In this document: positions 39,712 through 48,161 of the stretch, one piece after another | Numbering within the stretch: position 1 is the first letter of the stretch | How the letters are laid out: the number at the start of each line of letters is the position of its first letter | Source of the DNA: JANQGG01 sp964642175 | Lineage (GTDB): Bacteria > Bacteroidota > Chlorobiia > Chlorobiales > Chloroherpetonaceae | Direction: 5' to 3' | NCBI GenBank assembly: GCA_964642175.1 | Contig: CAZXOK010000006.1 | Span: 1-64,000 of the forward strand | DNA: 64,000 bases | Program-made: the position numbers and the translations under genes | Notes under the pieces: generated by a model | Database searches by the model: none | Seen by the model: the letters and a program-made list of their open reading frames with translations, nothing else | What the model was told of the DNA's origin: nothing

Positions 39712-40734
39712 TCAGCTGCTTTCTCCGTTGATCATTCTTTCCCACAAAGACAGTAGCGCCTGCCGGGTATTGTTAAGGGCAAACGGTTGCTGATACAACA
39801 GATCTTCATTTTCGGTGATCTCCCAGGCAAAAGAATACTTCCACTTCTCGGGAGGGTCGTTGGGTAAGACGCGAAATTCCCCGAATCTCATATCTATCAT
39901 GGTAACCAGGCCGTTTTGCTCTCTCGTTGTCCAAAAACCCTTCGAAAACCAATTCACCGCTTCAACATTTCGTTGGCCGGCAAAAGGCTTCAGGATATGT
40001 TCATTTCTTGAGACGTTTGAAAACACAATATCCTGATCGGGTGAGTCGCCAATCACCGAAAAGTAACCGATCATAAGCCCTGAATCGGTGCGCGCCACGT
40101 GCCGCCAGAGCAAACTGTTCAAAGGCGTTGCCCCGGTAATGGCATCCTTCACCTCAACTTGTTTTTCTTCGAGCTGACGGGTAAATACGGTATCGGCATA
40201 AGTATGAGAGGCTATCGAAAACAAGGCATATGCTGAACTGATCATCAGTCCGGCCATATTTAGTTTAAACCGGTACGGGTGTGTTGAAAATATGGCGAAA
40301 AGTAACCCAAGGATAAGCGGGCCTGTAAAAAGAGGATCAATGATAAACATATTGCCAAGTCCGAAACCGTAACGCGAAAACGGCGCAAGCAGCTGCGTAC
40401 CATATACATTGAAATAATCAATTAAAACATGTGTGGCAAAAATAAGCCCTAAGCCTACGTTTACAAGCTTTAAGGAAAGTTTATCTTTCCAGGAATATCG
40501 CCAGAGCAACCAGCCAAGCAATGTGCCACCAAGCAAGATAAACCATACCGAATGCGACTCCCCTCTATGCCAGTACAGTTTTTGAATATCATCCAGAACC
40601 GGGTACAACAGAATATCCAGGTCCGGCAAAGTGCCAAAGGCTGCGCCCCAGAGAAATGCTTTTCGACCTAATGGTTTATGCCAGACTGCATGGGCAACGG
40701 TTGCCCCTAAAGTGGCTTGTGTAATAGAATCCAT
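39712..40734 (-). CDS. YdjM/DUF457 family membrane metal-dependent hydrolase
   Basis: 340 residues. N-terminal MDSITQATLGATVAHAVWH and WGAAFGTLPDLDILLYP (His, Asp residues of the predicted metal site) and HRGESHSVWFILLGG, followed by several membrane helices with THVLIDYFNVYGTQLLAPFS. This matches the DUF457/YdjM family of predicted membrane-bound metal hydrolases, whose role is not settled. The C-terminal 130 residues appear extracytoplasmic. A single gene on the minus strand after the AT-rich island. Confidence 0.88.
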   Translation of the reverse strand: MDSITQATLGATVAHAVWHKPLGRKAFLWGAAFGTLPDLDILLYPVLDDIQKLYWHRGESHSVWFILLGGTLLGWLLWRYSWKDKLSLKLVNVGLGLIFATHVLIDYFNVYGTQLLAPFSRYGFGLGNMFIIDPLFTGPLILGLLFAIFSTHPYRFKLNMAGLMISSAYALFSIASHTYADTVFTRQLEEKQVEVKDAITGATPLNSLLWRHVARTDSGLMIGYFSVIGDSPDQDIVFSNVSRNEHILKPFAGQRNVEAVNWFSKGFWTTREQNGLVTMIDMRFGEFRVLPNDPPEKWKYSFAWEITENEDLLYQQPFALNNTRQALLSLWERMINGESS

Positions 40735-40791
40735 ACGGATATTAATCGTTCAATGTGAGAGTAATCTGAAAGCCTGCCAACCGAACTGAGA

Positions 40792-41280
40792 TTAAAAAGA
40801 TTTTTTAAAGATCAGGCGTACTTTATTGGATTTATCTTCAACCTTCATGTTCAGATCCGACCGGTTCATTTTAAGAAATGGAAGCCAGGTATTGTTATTA
40901 AGCATAATATTCAGATTACCTTTATAATCAATCTGAAAATTACCTAAATCCAGATGCTTGGGGATTTTCAGCTTTTTTCTTGTTTTAGCCGTATCCCCAA
41001 AAAAAAGGACAATCTGATCACCTTCGGCAGGGTTGAAATCTTTAAGCGTATCGATGGCTGTAGAACTGAGCTGGATTAAAAAAACATCTGCGCCGGGATC
41101 ACCGAAGAGAGCATCAGGCCCGGCTGTTCCCTTTATGGTATCGTTTCCCGGTCCGCCATGGACCTCGTGAGTCTCTTGTGTCTCCGGTTCAGGTACAGGC
41201 TTATCAAGCCCTTGTTTATCGGCAAATCCGAGAAAGACTGCCAGTATAAGTATCATTGCACTGTTCATCAGTAAAACCAC
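40792..41280 (-). CDS. Small exported protein with a single RTX-like repeat
   Basis: 162 residues. The start is a signal peptide (MVLLMNSAMILILAVFLGFA). Residues about 42-65 read GGPGNDTIKGTAGPDALFGD, resembling one to two nonapeptide repeats of the RTX/hemolysin calcium-binding type (GGxGxDxUx), followed by FNPAEGDQIVLFFGD, which is typical of the segment after RTX repeats. The whole is far shorter than usual RTX toxins or proteases and lacks an enzymatic part. Role unknown. Confidence 0.65.
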   Translation of the reverse strand: MVLLMNSAMILILAVFLGFADKQGLDKPVPEPETQETHEVHGGPGNDTIKGTAGPDALFGDPGADVFLIQLSSTAIDTLKDFNPAEGDQIVLFFGDTAKTRKKLKIPKHLDLGNFQIDYKGNLNIMLNNNTWLPFLKMNRSDLNMKVEDKSNKVRLIFKKSF

Positions 41281-41324
41281 CTAAAATTCATCGTTCAATT
41301 AAACAATATTTAACCACAACTTAG

Positions 41325-41878
41325 TTATGCGTTACTAACCTCTGTTTGTTTAAGATGCAAGAGCACACTTGCAATATACGCCACACGACCTTCAGGCTCA
41401 CATGTAGGTACTTCCCACAAACGGAAACCTAATTCGCTATATGTGTCATAGAGCTGAAAGTACAAATCCATATCCTGATCAAATGTTCGCCATCTCTCTG
41501 TGTTATAAACAACAAGCCCCGGCCATGGTGGCAGAATAAATACATTTTCGTTAAATGAGCAGTTGTTGAGCCATGCTTCGTATTCTCCGGTACATCTGTC
41601 TTTTGGTATTTTAAAAAAGCAATGAGATCGGGAATGGCCCGTTCAAAAAAACAAGTGCTCTGATGGTTGTTTGACTCCTGGTATCGCTTTAGCATCGCGT
41701 CCAGCATGCGCTCTTCCCGACTCTTACTACCCGGGTTATTACTCGGGTTGCCTGACTTTTCGTTGCTCTTGAATGAGATGTTGTCCTGGAAACACGTATA
41801 GCCTTGTTTTTTTAATGCTTTAAATAAGGTACTAATCCCGCTTCCGGGTGCGCCAGTTATGATAAATTTATCAGACAT
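41325..41878 (-). pseudogene. AAA_33 ATPase/kinase, frameshifted, P-loop lysine lost
   Basis: From ATG 41878 the first frame gives MSDKFIITGAPGSGISTLFK, a P-loop in which the essential Lys of GxxGxGK(T/S) is Ile, then CFFERAIPDLIAFLKY. A one-base loss at about 41587 is followed by EAWLNNCSFNENVFILPPWP, VVYNTERWRTFDQDMDLYFQ and ELGFRLWEVP in the next frame, ending at 41325. This is the pattern of AAA_33 (ATPase/kinase) proteins of about 185 residues. Two independent lesions make a sequencing artefact unlikely. Confidence 0.85.
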
Positions 41879-41949
41879 AATCGCTCACTGAATTAACAAT
41901 GGCATAAAGTAAAACATTTAAAGAAATTCAGCAGGTGCTTTTAACCAAA

Positions 41950-41975
41950 AAAGGCGACCAATGGTCGCCTCTGAT
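41950..41975 (-). terminator. Rho-independent terminator after cbiA
   Basis: On the minus strand AGGCGACC pairs with GGTCGCCT (41952-41959 and 41963-41970) with a three-base loop, followed by a T-run (A-run at 41947-41952 on the plus strand). It lies directly after the stop of cbiA. Confidence 0.75.
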
Positions 41976-41992
41976 ATTATTGGGTATCCATT

Positions 41993-43348
41993 TTATTTTT
42001 GCATTTCGCACGTCTGCTGAAACATGTATTCAATAAATGCCGGTTCTTCACCCCAATACTGGTGAATATAGGACCCAAAGGTATTTTTAAACCGGTATAA
42101 CCCTGTTGCCACATCCATATCACGTGCATTCCTGACACTGGCAATATTTTCAAGGTTTTCTGTACCGATCAATTGCGAATAATGAAACTCGTGGCCGCGA
42201 AGTTCATGGGTGAACTGGTCGTTGCTTAATGCAATTTTTCGGTATCCCAGGTTGAGTTTGGCATGCTCCATGGTGGTTTCGCAATTCAACACACCACACA
42301 TTTGTGAGCGTTTTCCTTCATGATCAATAATGGCATTGCCAAGGTACATCATGCCGCCACACTCGGCATAGCATAATCCGCCATTTTGGCAGTATGTTTT
42401 AATCTGATTGCGCATGGCTTCGTTTTGGCTGAGCTGCTCAATATACAATTCCGGATATCCCCCGGAAATATACAGGCAATCAGCTTCGGGCAGGGTAGTG
42501 TCGGTAAGCGGGCTGAAGAAAACAAGATCACCATATTTTCTGAGTGCATCCAGGTTAGGCTCATAGATAAAGTTAAACGCTTCATCCCGTGCTACGGCTA
42601 TCTTGGCCTCGCGCGTCTTGCCCTGATTGTTTTGAATAGATATTTCCTGTTCAATTTCGCCTTTACAAAGCTCTAAAAGCCTATCAAGATCTACGGTTTT
42701 GGTCACATGCTCTGCCATATGTTCAATAATGCCGTCCTGGTCGTATTCCGTGGAGATGTTTAAACCCAAATGGCGTTCTTTAATTTCAATGGCTTCGTTA
42801 TGAGGCACATATCCCAAAGCCTCCACACCTATATCTTCACAGGCTTCTTTTAAAAACTGGTAGTGCGATTCGGTATTTACATTATTAAAAATGGCGCCAA
42901 CCAGGTTCAAATCGGGTTCAAAATTCTTAAATCCATAAATTAACGGAGCAACCGAGTAGGCAGCCTGGCCGGCATTGACCACCAAAATCACCGGCAGGTT
43001 CAGCAGCATGGCAATTTCGGCGCTGCTGCCCTGGCTTTTCTGAGCGCCGTCAAATAACCCCATTACACCTTCCACAACAATGGCATCAGCTTTGGCTGAA
43101 TAATGATGAAAAAGAGACATGACATGAGATTTGCTTGCCATAAACGTATCGAGGTTGATCCCGTGGTTTTTAAACTCACTGCTCGAAGCGGCGATGGTAT
43201 GCAGGTAAGTGTCCAGGTAATCCGGGCCACACTTAAAGGGCTGAACCGCATAATCGCGTTTGGCCAGCGCCCTGATCAACGAAAGTGTGATTGTGGTTTT
43301 TCCACAGTGACTCGAAGGGGAGGCAATTAGAAAGCGTGGAATCTTCAT
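41993..43348 (-). CDS. cbiA: Cobyrinate a,c-diamide synthase
   Basis: 451 residues. N-terminal P-loop domain IASPSSHCGKTTITLSLIRA at about 8-27, then QPFKCGPDYLDTYLHT and VVEGVMGLFDGAQKS. The C-terminal class I glutamine amidotransferase-like domain has LYISGGYPELYIEQL and LCYAECGGMMYLG with the catalytic Cys. CbiA/CobB amidates the a and c side chains of cobyrinate with glutamine and ATP. It is the only corrin-ring enzyme in the window, so it may serve salvage/cobinamide routes or complement genes elsewhere. No cobalamin riboswitch seen upstream. Confidence 0.95.
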   Translation of the reverse strand: MKIPRFLIASPSSHCGKTTITLSLIRALAKRDYAVQPFKCGPDYLDTYLHTIAASSSEFKNHGINLDTFMASKSHVMSLFHHYSAKADAIVVEGVMGLFDGAQKSQGSSAEIAMLLNLPVILVVNAGQAAYSVAPLIYGFKNFEPDLNLVGAIFNNVNTESHYQFLKEACEDIGVEALGYVPHNEAIEIKERHLGLNISTEYDQDGIIEHMAEHVTKTVDLDRLLELCKGEIEQEISIQNNQGKTREAKIAVARDEAFNFIYEPNLDALRKYGDLVFFSPLTDTTLPEADCLYISGGYPELYIEQLSQNEAMRNQIKTYCQNGGLCYAECGGMMYLGNAIIDHEGKRSQMCGVLNCETTMEHAKLNLGYRKIALSNDQFTHELRGHEFHYSQLIGTENLENIASVRNARDMDVATGLYRFKNTFGSYIHQYWGEEPAFIEYMFQQTCEMQK

Positions 43349-43584
43349 ATTGGTTTTTTAATTCTAATTAAGAGAATACCGCAAATCTTAGTTAAGAATT
43401 TAGGATATATTTTCCTTGTTTTAAAATAAACTCCCTCACCGAAGCCTACTTTTAAATTCTGTTTTAAGAAACCGGCTTGGGAGTTCGTTCATAGAAAACC
43501 CTTCGGGTTTTAATATATTGGTTTTGCCAGATGCCTGTTCTATGACCCAATCAACCTTTACACTCTTAGTTGTACTTACTAGCC

Positions 43585-44805
43585 ATGCAAACCCTGTTTT
43601 ACCTCTCAACCCATATTCTACATTTGCTTTTTTTACTTTGCCTCGGGATGCTGCTGGCATGTTCCGGAAAACCTGCCGCAGACCAAACACCGGCTTCCGG
43701 TTATACCGTTGGGTCAAACCCCACCCAATCACCGCTGTTTAACGTTGATCACGCCAATGGCTACCGAGTTGAGTTTCAGGACAGCCTTAGCCTGATCACT
43801 ATTTTCAATGGCTTTGACGACCGAAGCGATAGCATTACATATGTGCTGCTTAAAAAAGGTCAGCCTGTACCCAATGGTGTTCGGGCCAACCCGGTTATCC
43901 GAACGCCCATAGAAACCGTTGGTGTGTTTTCTTCCACCCATATCGGTTTTTTAGATCAACTGGGACTTGCCGAACGTATTATTGGGGTTACAACCCCCGA
44001 AAACATCACCAACAACCTTGTTCGCCAACAGTATAACGCGGGTAAAATTGCCGATTTTGGCAATACCTTTAATCCGAATATGGAAGTGATCCTTAGCAAA
44101 TCTCCCGGGCTTATTTTTCTGACCGTACTTCCTTCCACAAAATTCAACCAGTACCAAACCTTGATAGAGGCAGGGATACCGGTGCTGATCGTGGCTGAAT
44201 GGATGGAAAACACACCCCTTGGACGCGCCGAGTGGCTTAAGCTATTTGCCCTGTTAATGGGCAAAACAAGCGATGGGTTAGTTAAGTTTTCGGAAACCAA
44301 ATCGCGTTACCTGGATTTGAAAAATGAAGTCGGCCGGGCCATAAACCGCCCCACGGTAATGTCGGGACTTCCCTTTAAAGACAGTTGGTTTGTACCGGGA
44401 GGAAACAGTTACATGGCCAGGCTTTTTGAAGATGCCGGTGCCAAGTACTTCTGGAAATCATCGCCAAATCGCGGCAGCCTGAACCTGGATATAGAAGCGG
44501 TTTTTCCGTACGCGCTCAAAGCCGAGTATTGGATCAATACCGGAACCGTAAGATCCATCAGTGAATTGTTGGCAAAAGACAGCCGTTATCGTGAATTTTT
44601 GCCGGTTAAAACCGGCCGTGTGTATAACAACAACAAACGATTGAACCCGGAAGGTGGCAATGCATATTGGGAAGAGGGGGTAGCACAACCGAATTTAATC
44701 CTGGAAGACCTTATCCGGATATTTCATCCCGAATTAAAACTCAAGCATGCCTCTTCTGCCGATAGCTTACACTTTTATATTAATTTGAACGAACCAATAG
44801 GTTGA
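43585..44805 (+). CDS. ABC transporter substrate-binding lipoprotein (BtuF-like)
   Basis: 406 residues from ATG 43585; the frame is open from 43570. The signal LHLLFLLCLGMLLACSGKPA has a lipobox with Cys. The mature part is the helical-backbone periplasmic-binding fold (class III): VGVFSSTHIGFLDQLGLAER, EVILSKSPGLIFLTV, AEWMENTPLGRAEWLKLF and ILEDLIRIFHPEL. Such proteins carry B12 or siderophore-iron to BtuCD-type permeases, which are not in the window. Divergence from cbiA favours B12/cobinamide as ligand, by inference. Confidence 0.85.
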   Translation: MQTLFYLSTHILHLLFLLCLGMLLACSGKPAADQTPASGYTVGSNPTQSPLFNVDHANGYRVEFQDSLSLITIFNGFDDRSDSITYVLLKKGQPVPNGVRANPVIRTPIETVGVFSSTHIGFLDQLGLAERIIGVTTPENITNNLVRQQYNAGKIADFGNTFNPNMEVILSKSPGLIFLTVLPSTKFNQYQTLIEAGIPVLIVAEWMENTPLGRAEWLKLFALLMGKTSDGLVKFSETKSRYLDLKNEVGRAINRPTVMSGLPFKDSWFVPGGNSYMARLFEDAGAKYFWKSSPNRGSLNLDIEAVFPYALKAEYWINTGTVRSISELLAKDSRYREFLPVKTGRVYNNNKRLNPEGGNAYWEEGVAQPNLILEDLIRIFHPELKLKHASSADSLHFYINLNEPIG

Positions 44806-44835
44806 ACTATAAGTACAAAAGCGGTTTAGAATGAT

Positions 44836-45153
44836 ATGGACATAAAACCAAAACATGAAATAAAACACTGTCCGAGATGTGGTGGCGAGTTTGTCTGCAA
44901 AGTGAATGATGTTGCCAATTGCCAGTGTTCCGAAGTTAGTTTAAGCCATGAAACCCTGGAGTATTTAAACAAAATCAGTTCTGGTTGCCACTGTAAACAT
45001 TGCCTGAGCGAGATCAATCAATTGGTTGAAAAGGCAAAATCTCAAGCCATTCCCAACGAAGAGCGTTTGCTTATCGAAGGCCTGCATTATACGCTGGTTG
45101 ATGGTAAAAAACACTACACCGAATTTTATCATATCCTTAAAGCCATGTCTTAG
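44836..45153 (+). CDS. Cysteine-rich CWC family protein
   Basis: 105 residues, no signal peptide. The pattern HCPRCGGEFVCKVNDVANCQ with CQCSEV, then SGCHCKHCLSEIN, matches the small Cys-rich CWC family (two clusters of Cys that probably bind zinc). Function unknown. It starts 30 bases after the binding-protein gene and is probably in the same transcript, hinting at a link with cobalamin or metal handling. Confidence 0.85.
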   Translation: MDIKPKHEIKHCPRCGGEFVCKVNDVANCQCSEVSLSHETLEYLNKISSGCHCKHCLSEINQLVEKAKSQAIPNEERLLIEGLHYTLVDGKKHYTEFYHILKAMS

Positions 45154-45384
45154 GGATAAAGACGCTCTTGATATGGACTTTCAGCCCTAAAAAACAGGCC
45201 CCGGTTTCCGGTTTGTTTATTTTAACAGGCTCAGGCAATCTCAACTCTAACCCTCCAACGCCATGGCCGGCACTCCCACTCAAAGGATATTTTCTTCCAA
45301 ACCTACTGTAAGTTTAAATTTTTGGTATATTTTGACTGAATATGTCTTGATTATGGATTAGCAAACCTAACCGGGCAATCAGTT

Positions 45385-45963
45385 ATGAAAGCAGTAATCT
45401 TTAACGGCGCTTTAACAGACAACTCCCCATTATTTAAAGTCCAGCAATGGGTAGAAGACGCCCTGGTTAAGAAATCTCTTGATGTTACCTCTTACACACT
45501 CAAAGATGAAACCATTGCCTATTGCCAGGGGTGTTTTGAGTGCTGGGTAAAAACACCGGGCGAGTGTAAAACTGAAGGTCCGGGCGGGCATATTGCCCAG
45601 GCTTTTGTGAGGAGCAATATCTGCATGCTCTTAACCCCTATTACTTACGGCGGCTACTCATCTGAACTTAAAAAGGCCATGGATATGCTGCTTTGTACGC
45701 TTTCGCCCTTTTTTGAAACCATCGATGGGGAGATCCATCATCAAAAACGCTATCACAGCTATCCGAACCTCTTTGGCATTGGCTGGCAGGACACACCAAA
45801 TCCCACTCACTCACAGATCTTTAATAATCTGGTGCATCGAAACGCGATTAACTTTCATGCGCCTGAAAGCGCAGCCAGCGTGTTAATAGGCACCAACAGC
45901 GATGAGGATAACCAAGCTCTGCTTAGTCATCTCTTAGATATTGTGGAGGCCAATGATGAGTAA
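45385..45963 (+). CDS. Flavoprotein with Isf-like compact cysteine motif
   Basis: 192 residues of the NADPH-dependent FMN reductase/flavodoxin-like fold. The N-terminus MKAVIFNGALTDNSPLFKVQ is the FMN-phosphate loop. Cys47, Cys50, Cys53 and Cys61 form C-x2-C-x2-C-x7-C (YCQGCFECWVKTPGEC), the compact cluster motif of archaeal-type iron-sulfur flavoprotein. LTPITYGGYSSELKKAMD is the second FMN-contact motif. It could shuttle electrons through a 4Fe-4S cluster and FMN. It overlaps the next flavodoxin-fold gene by eight bases. Confidence 0.85.
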   Translation: MKAVIFNGALTDNSPLFKVQQWVEDALVKKSLDVTSYTLKDETIAYCQGCFECWVKTPGECKTEGPGGHIAQAFVRSNICMLLTPITYGGYSSELKKAMDMLLCTLSPFFETIDGEIHHQKRYHSYPNLFGIGWQDTPNPTHSQIFNNLVHRNAINFHAPESAASVLIGTNSDEDNQALLSHLLDIVEANDE

Positions 45964-46639
45964 ACCCAACCATTGCGCCCTGATTGTTGGAAGTGCCAAG
46001 CACCCTCAAAGCACGTCTGAGTCGCTGGGCCTTTATATTCAGGACAAGTTAAAAAAACATGGCATAGATGGCTGTTCGTATAAACTCCATCAACATATGC
46101 TTTCTGAAAACGGTCGGCAAGAATTACTGGATGGCTTGCAAAAATCCGATTTATGGCTCCTGAACTTTCCGCTTTATATCGATGCTACCCCTTACATGGT
46201 TGTAAAATGGATGGAATGGATAACGAGCATCCGCGATAGACTTGGCAACCCGGAACAGAAAAAAATACTGGTAACAGTTAATTGCGGCTTTCCAGAAGCC
46301 TCGCATAACAAGCTGGCCCTGCAGATCACCGAAGAATTTTCTCACGCTATGGGCTTGCAATGGCTGGGTGGCCTGAGCCTTGGAGGCGGAGAAGCCATTA
46401 AAGGTGAGCCGCTGGAATCCAAGGGCGGCATGGCAAGCCATGTGATATCAGCGCTGGATATAACAGCCGAGGCAATCCTCTCCGGAAAACCTATGCCGGA
46501 AGAGGCTAAAACCATGATGAGCAAATCTTTTATACCTAACTGGCTCTATACCCTTGTGGGCGAGTTTGGCTGGCGCCAGCAAGCCAAAAAGCATGGCAAG
46601 CATCACGATATCAAAAATAAGCCTTATGATAAACCTTAG
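45956..46639 (+). CDS. NAD(P)H-dependent flavin oxidoreductase-like protein
   Basis: 227 residues from ATG 45956. GGAGG at 45945-45949 lies six bases before this ATG; an ATG three bases earlier and a GTG at 45941 are less well spaced. The flavodoxin-like fold is suggested by LIVGSAKHPQSTSESLGLYI and DLWLLNFPLYIDATPYMVVK. It lacks the cysteine cluster of its partner. Its start lies inside the end of the upstream gene, so the two are translationally coupled and may form a heterodimer or act in series. Confidence 0.75.
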   Translation: MSKPNHCALIVGSAKHPQSTSESLGLYIQDKLKKHGIDGCSYKLHQHMLSENGRQELLDGLQKSDLWLLNFPLYIDATPYMVVKWMEWITSIRDRLGNPEQKKILVTVNCGFPEASHNKLALQITEEFSHAMGLQWLGGLSLGGGEAIKGEPLESKGGMASHVISALDITAEAILSGKPMPEEAKTMMSKSFIPNWLYTLVGEFGWRQQAKKHGKHHDIKNKPYDKP

Positions 46640-46756
46640 ACGAGATTGTGGTTACAAAGCTCAATGAGCTATTCAAAAGATAAACGATTAAGTATTTATA
46701 ATATAATGACTTATGGCTATTTACAGGGCTAATTCTTCTAAGACTACAGATCATCG

Positions 46757-47983
46757 ATGCCAGAAGTAAATTTACCCGAACTGTTAATGCCCGCCGGAAA
46801 TCTCTCCAAACTCAAAGTGGCGTATGCCTACGGAGCCGATGCCTGTTATGTGGGCGCGTCCGGATTTTCCATGCGCCCGGATGGGGCTTCGTTTTCCATT
46901 CGCGACCTTGAAGACGGGTTAAGCTATGCTCATGCTCATCAGAAAAAGCTCTATGTGGCGCTAAACTCCATGATGTTTGATGAGGATTTTTCCGGGATTG
47001 AAACCTGGCTCACAGAGACCCGGCACCTTAACCTGGATGCCCTGATCGTTTCAGACATGGGGGTGTTTCAACTGGTTAAAGAAACCAGGCCGGAGCTGGC
47101 CCTTCATATTTCCACTCAAATGAGCACGGCCAACTCGCATGCGGCATCGCTTTGGAAGCAGCTTGGCGCAGAGCGAGTGGTTCTGGCCCGTGAATGTTCG
47201 CTCGCCCAGGCTAAAGCAATTGCTGAGCGAAGTAAGATCGACATTGAAATTTTTGTACATGGCGCCATGTGCGTGGCCGTTTCGGGCCGCTGTTTGCTTT
47301 CGGCATACTTTACCGGGAAAGATGCCAACAAAGGCGAGTGCAAGCAATCGTGCCGGTGGGATTGGCAGTTGGTGGAAAAAGAACGCCCCGGTGAGGCTAT
47401 CGAGGTTTTTGAAACCGGTCGGGAAACCATTTTTCTCAGTTCCAAAGATCTCTGCCTGATTGAACATATTCCGGCTGTGGTTCAAAGCGGCGCAGCGAGC
47501 CTGAAGGTTGAAGGCCGTATGAAAAGCGAGTATTATGTGGCGAGCGTAGCCAGGGTGTATCGTGATGCCCTGGATCGTTATACCCAAAATCCCGATAACT
47601 TTAAAGCAGATCCATTATGGATGGATGAACTGCATGCGGTAAGCCACCGTCCTTACGAAACCGGGTTTGCCTTTGGCTACCCGGAGCAGAATCCCGGCAG
47701 CCTGCAAAGTGACAGCAAACCGCTCTCGTGTGCCACCATTATTGGTTTTGTTGAAGCTGCCAATGAGAAAATGTATAAAGTCTCTGTGAAAAATCCATTC
47801 AGTGTGGGTGAAAGTTTGGAGTGGATCGGGCCGGGGATGTCGGGCGGGGAAGTCCGGGTTGAAAACATCGTAAATGAAAAACGCCAGACCTTAGAACGCT
47901 CCATATGCGGCACCAGGGTTCAGGTCATGTTTTCAGGTGCGCCTCACTTGCCCGTTCATACGATTTTCAGAAAGCGCAAATAA
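46757..47983 (+). CDS. U32 family peptidase-like protein (TrhP/YegQ type)
   Basis: 408 residues. ELLMPAGNLSKLKVAYAYGA and DACYVGASGF begin the TIM-barrel; the family signature is EIFVHGAMCVAVSGRCLLSA with CKQSCRWDW, the conserved Cys residues that bind an iron-sulfur cluster in relatives. SLKVEGRMKSEYYVA follows. Bacterial members TrhP/YegQ are needed for tRNA 5-hydroxyuridine formation at U34 from prephenate, so this may be another wobble-U34 enzyme next to mnmE and mnmG in the same window. Confidence 0.92.
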   Translation: MPEVNLPELLMPAGNLSKLKVAYAYGADACYVGASGFSMRPDGASFSIRDLEDGLSYAHAHQKKLYVALNSMMFDEDFSGIETWLTETRHLNLDALIVSDMGVFQLVKETRPELALHISTQMSTANSHAASLWKQLGAERVVLARECSLAQAKAIAERSKIDIEIFVHGAMCVAVSGRCLLSAYFTGKDANKGECKQSCRWDWQLVEKERPGEAIEVFETGRETIFLSSKDLCLIEHIPAVVQSGAASLKVEGRMKSEYYVASVARVYRDALDRYTQNPDNFKADPLWMDELHAVSHRPYETGFAFGYPEQNPGSLQSDSKPLSCATIIGFVEAANEKMYKVSVKNPFSVGESLEWIGPGMSGGEVRVENIVNEKRQTLERSICGTRVQVMFSGAPHLPVHTIFRKRK

Positions 47984-48161
47984 GAATTATACCACGTCCA
48001 CTTTATTACGCCTTTGTAAACAAGCCAACTTAGGTGCATTCTTAGCAGCGGCTTATTGCAGAACGCTTATTGAACCCATCCATAAAAACATTGAACATCA
48101 ACTCCGAAAAGTTCGTTATATTGGCAATAAGTTTTTCATAAACCCAGATGCCACACATGTT

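Noticed and set aside
16439..41878. All frameshifts as sequencing errors
   Set aside because: Some are in homopolymers and could be errors, but the many substitutions to stop codons and the P-loop Lys to Ile change are not typical indel errors, and long core genes are clean.
43349..43584. Cobalamin riboswitch between cbiA and the BtuF-like gene
   Set aside because: I looked for the GCCACTG box on both strands and did not find it.
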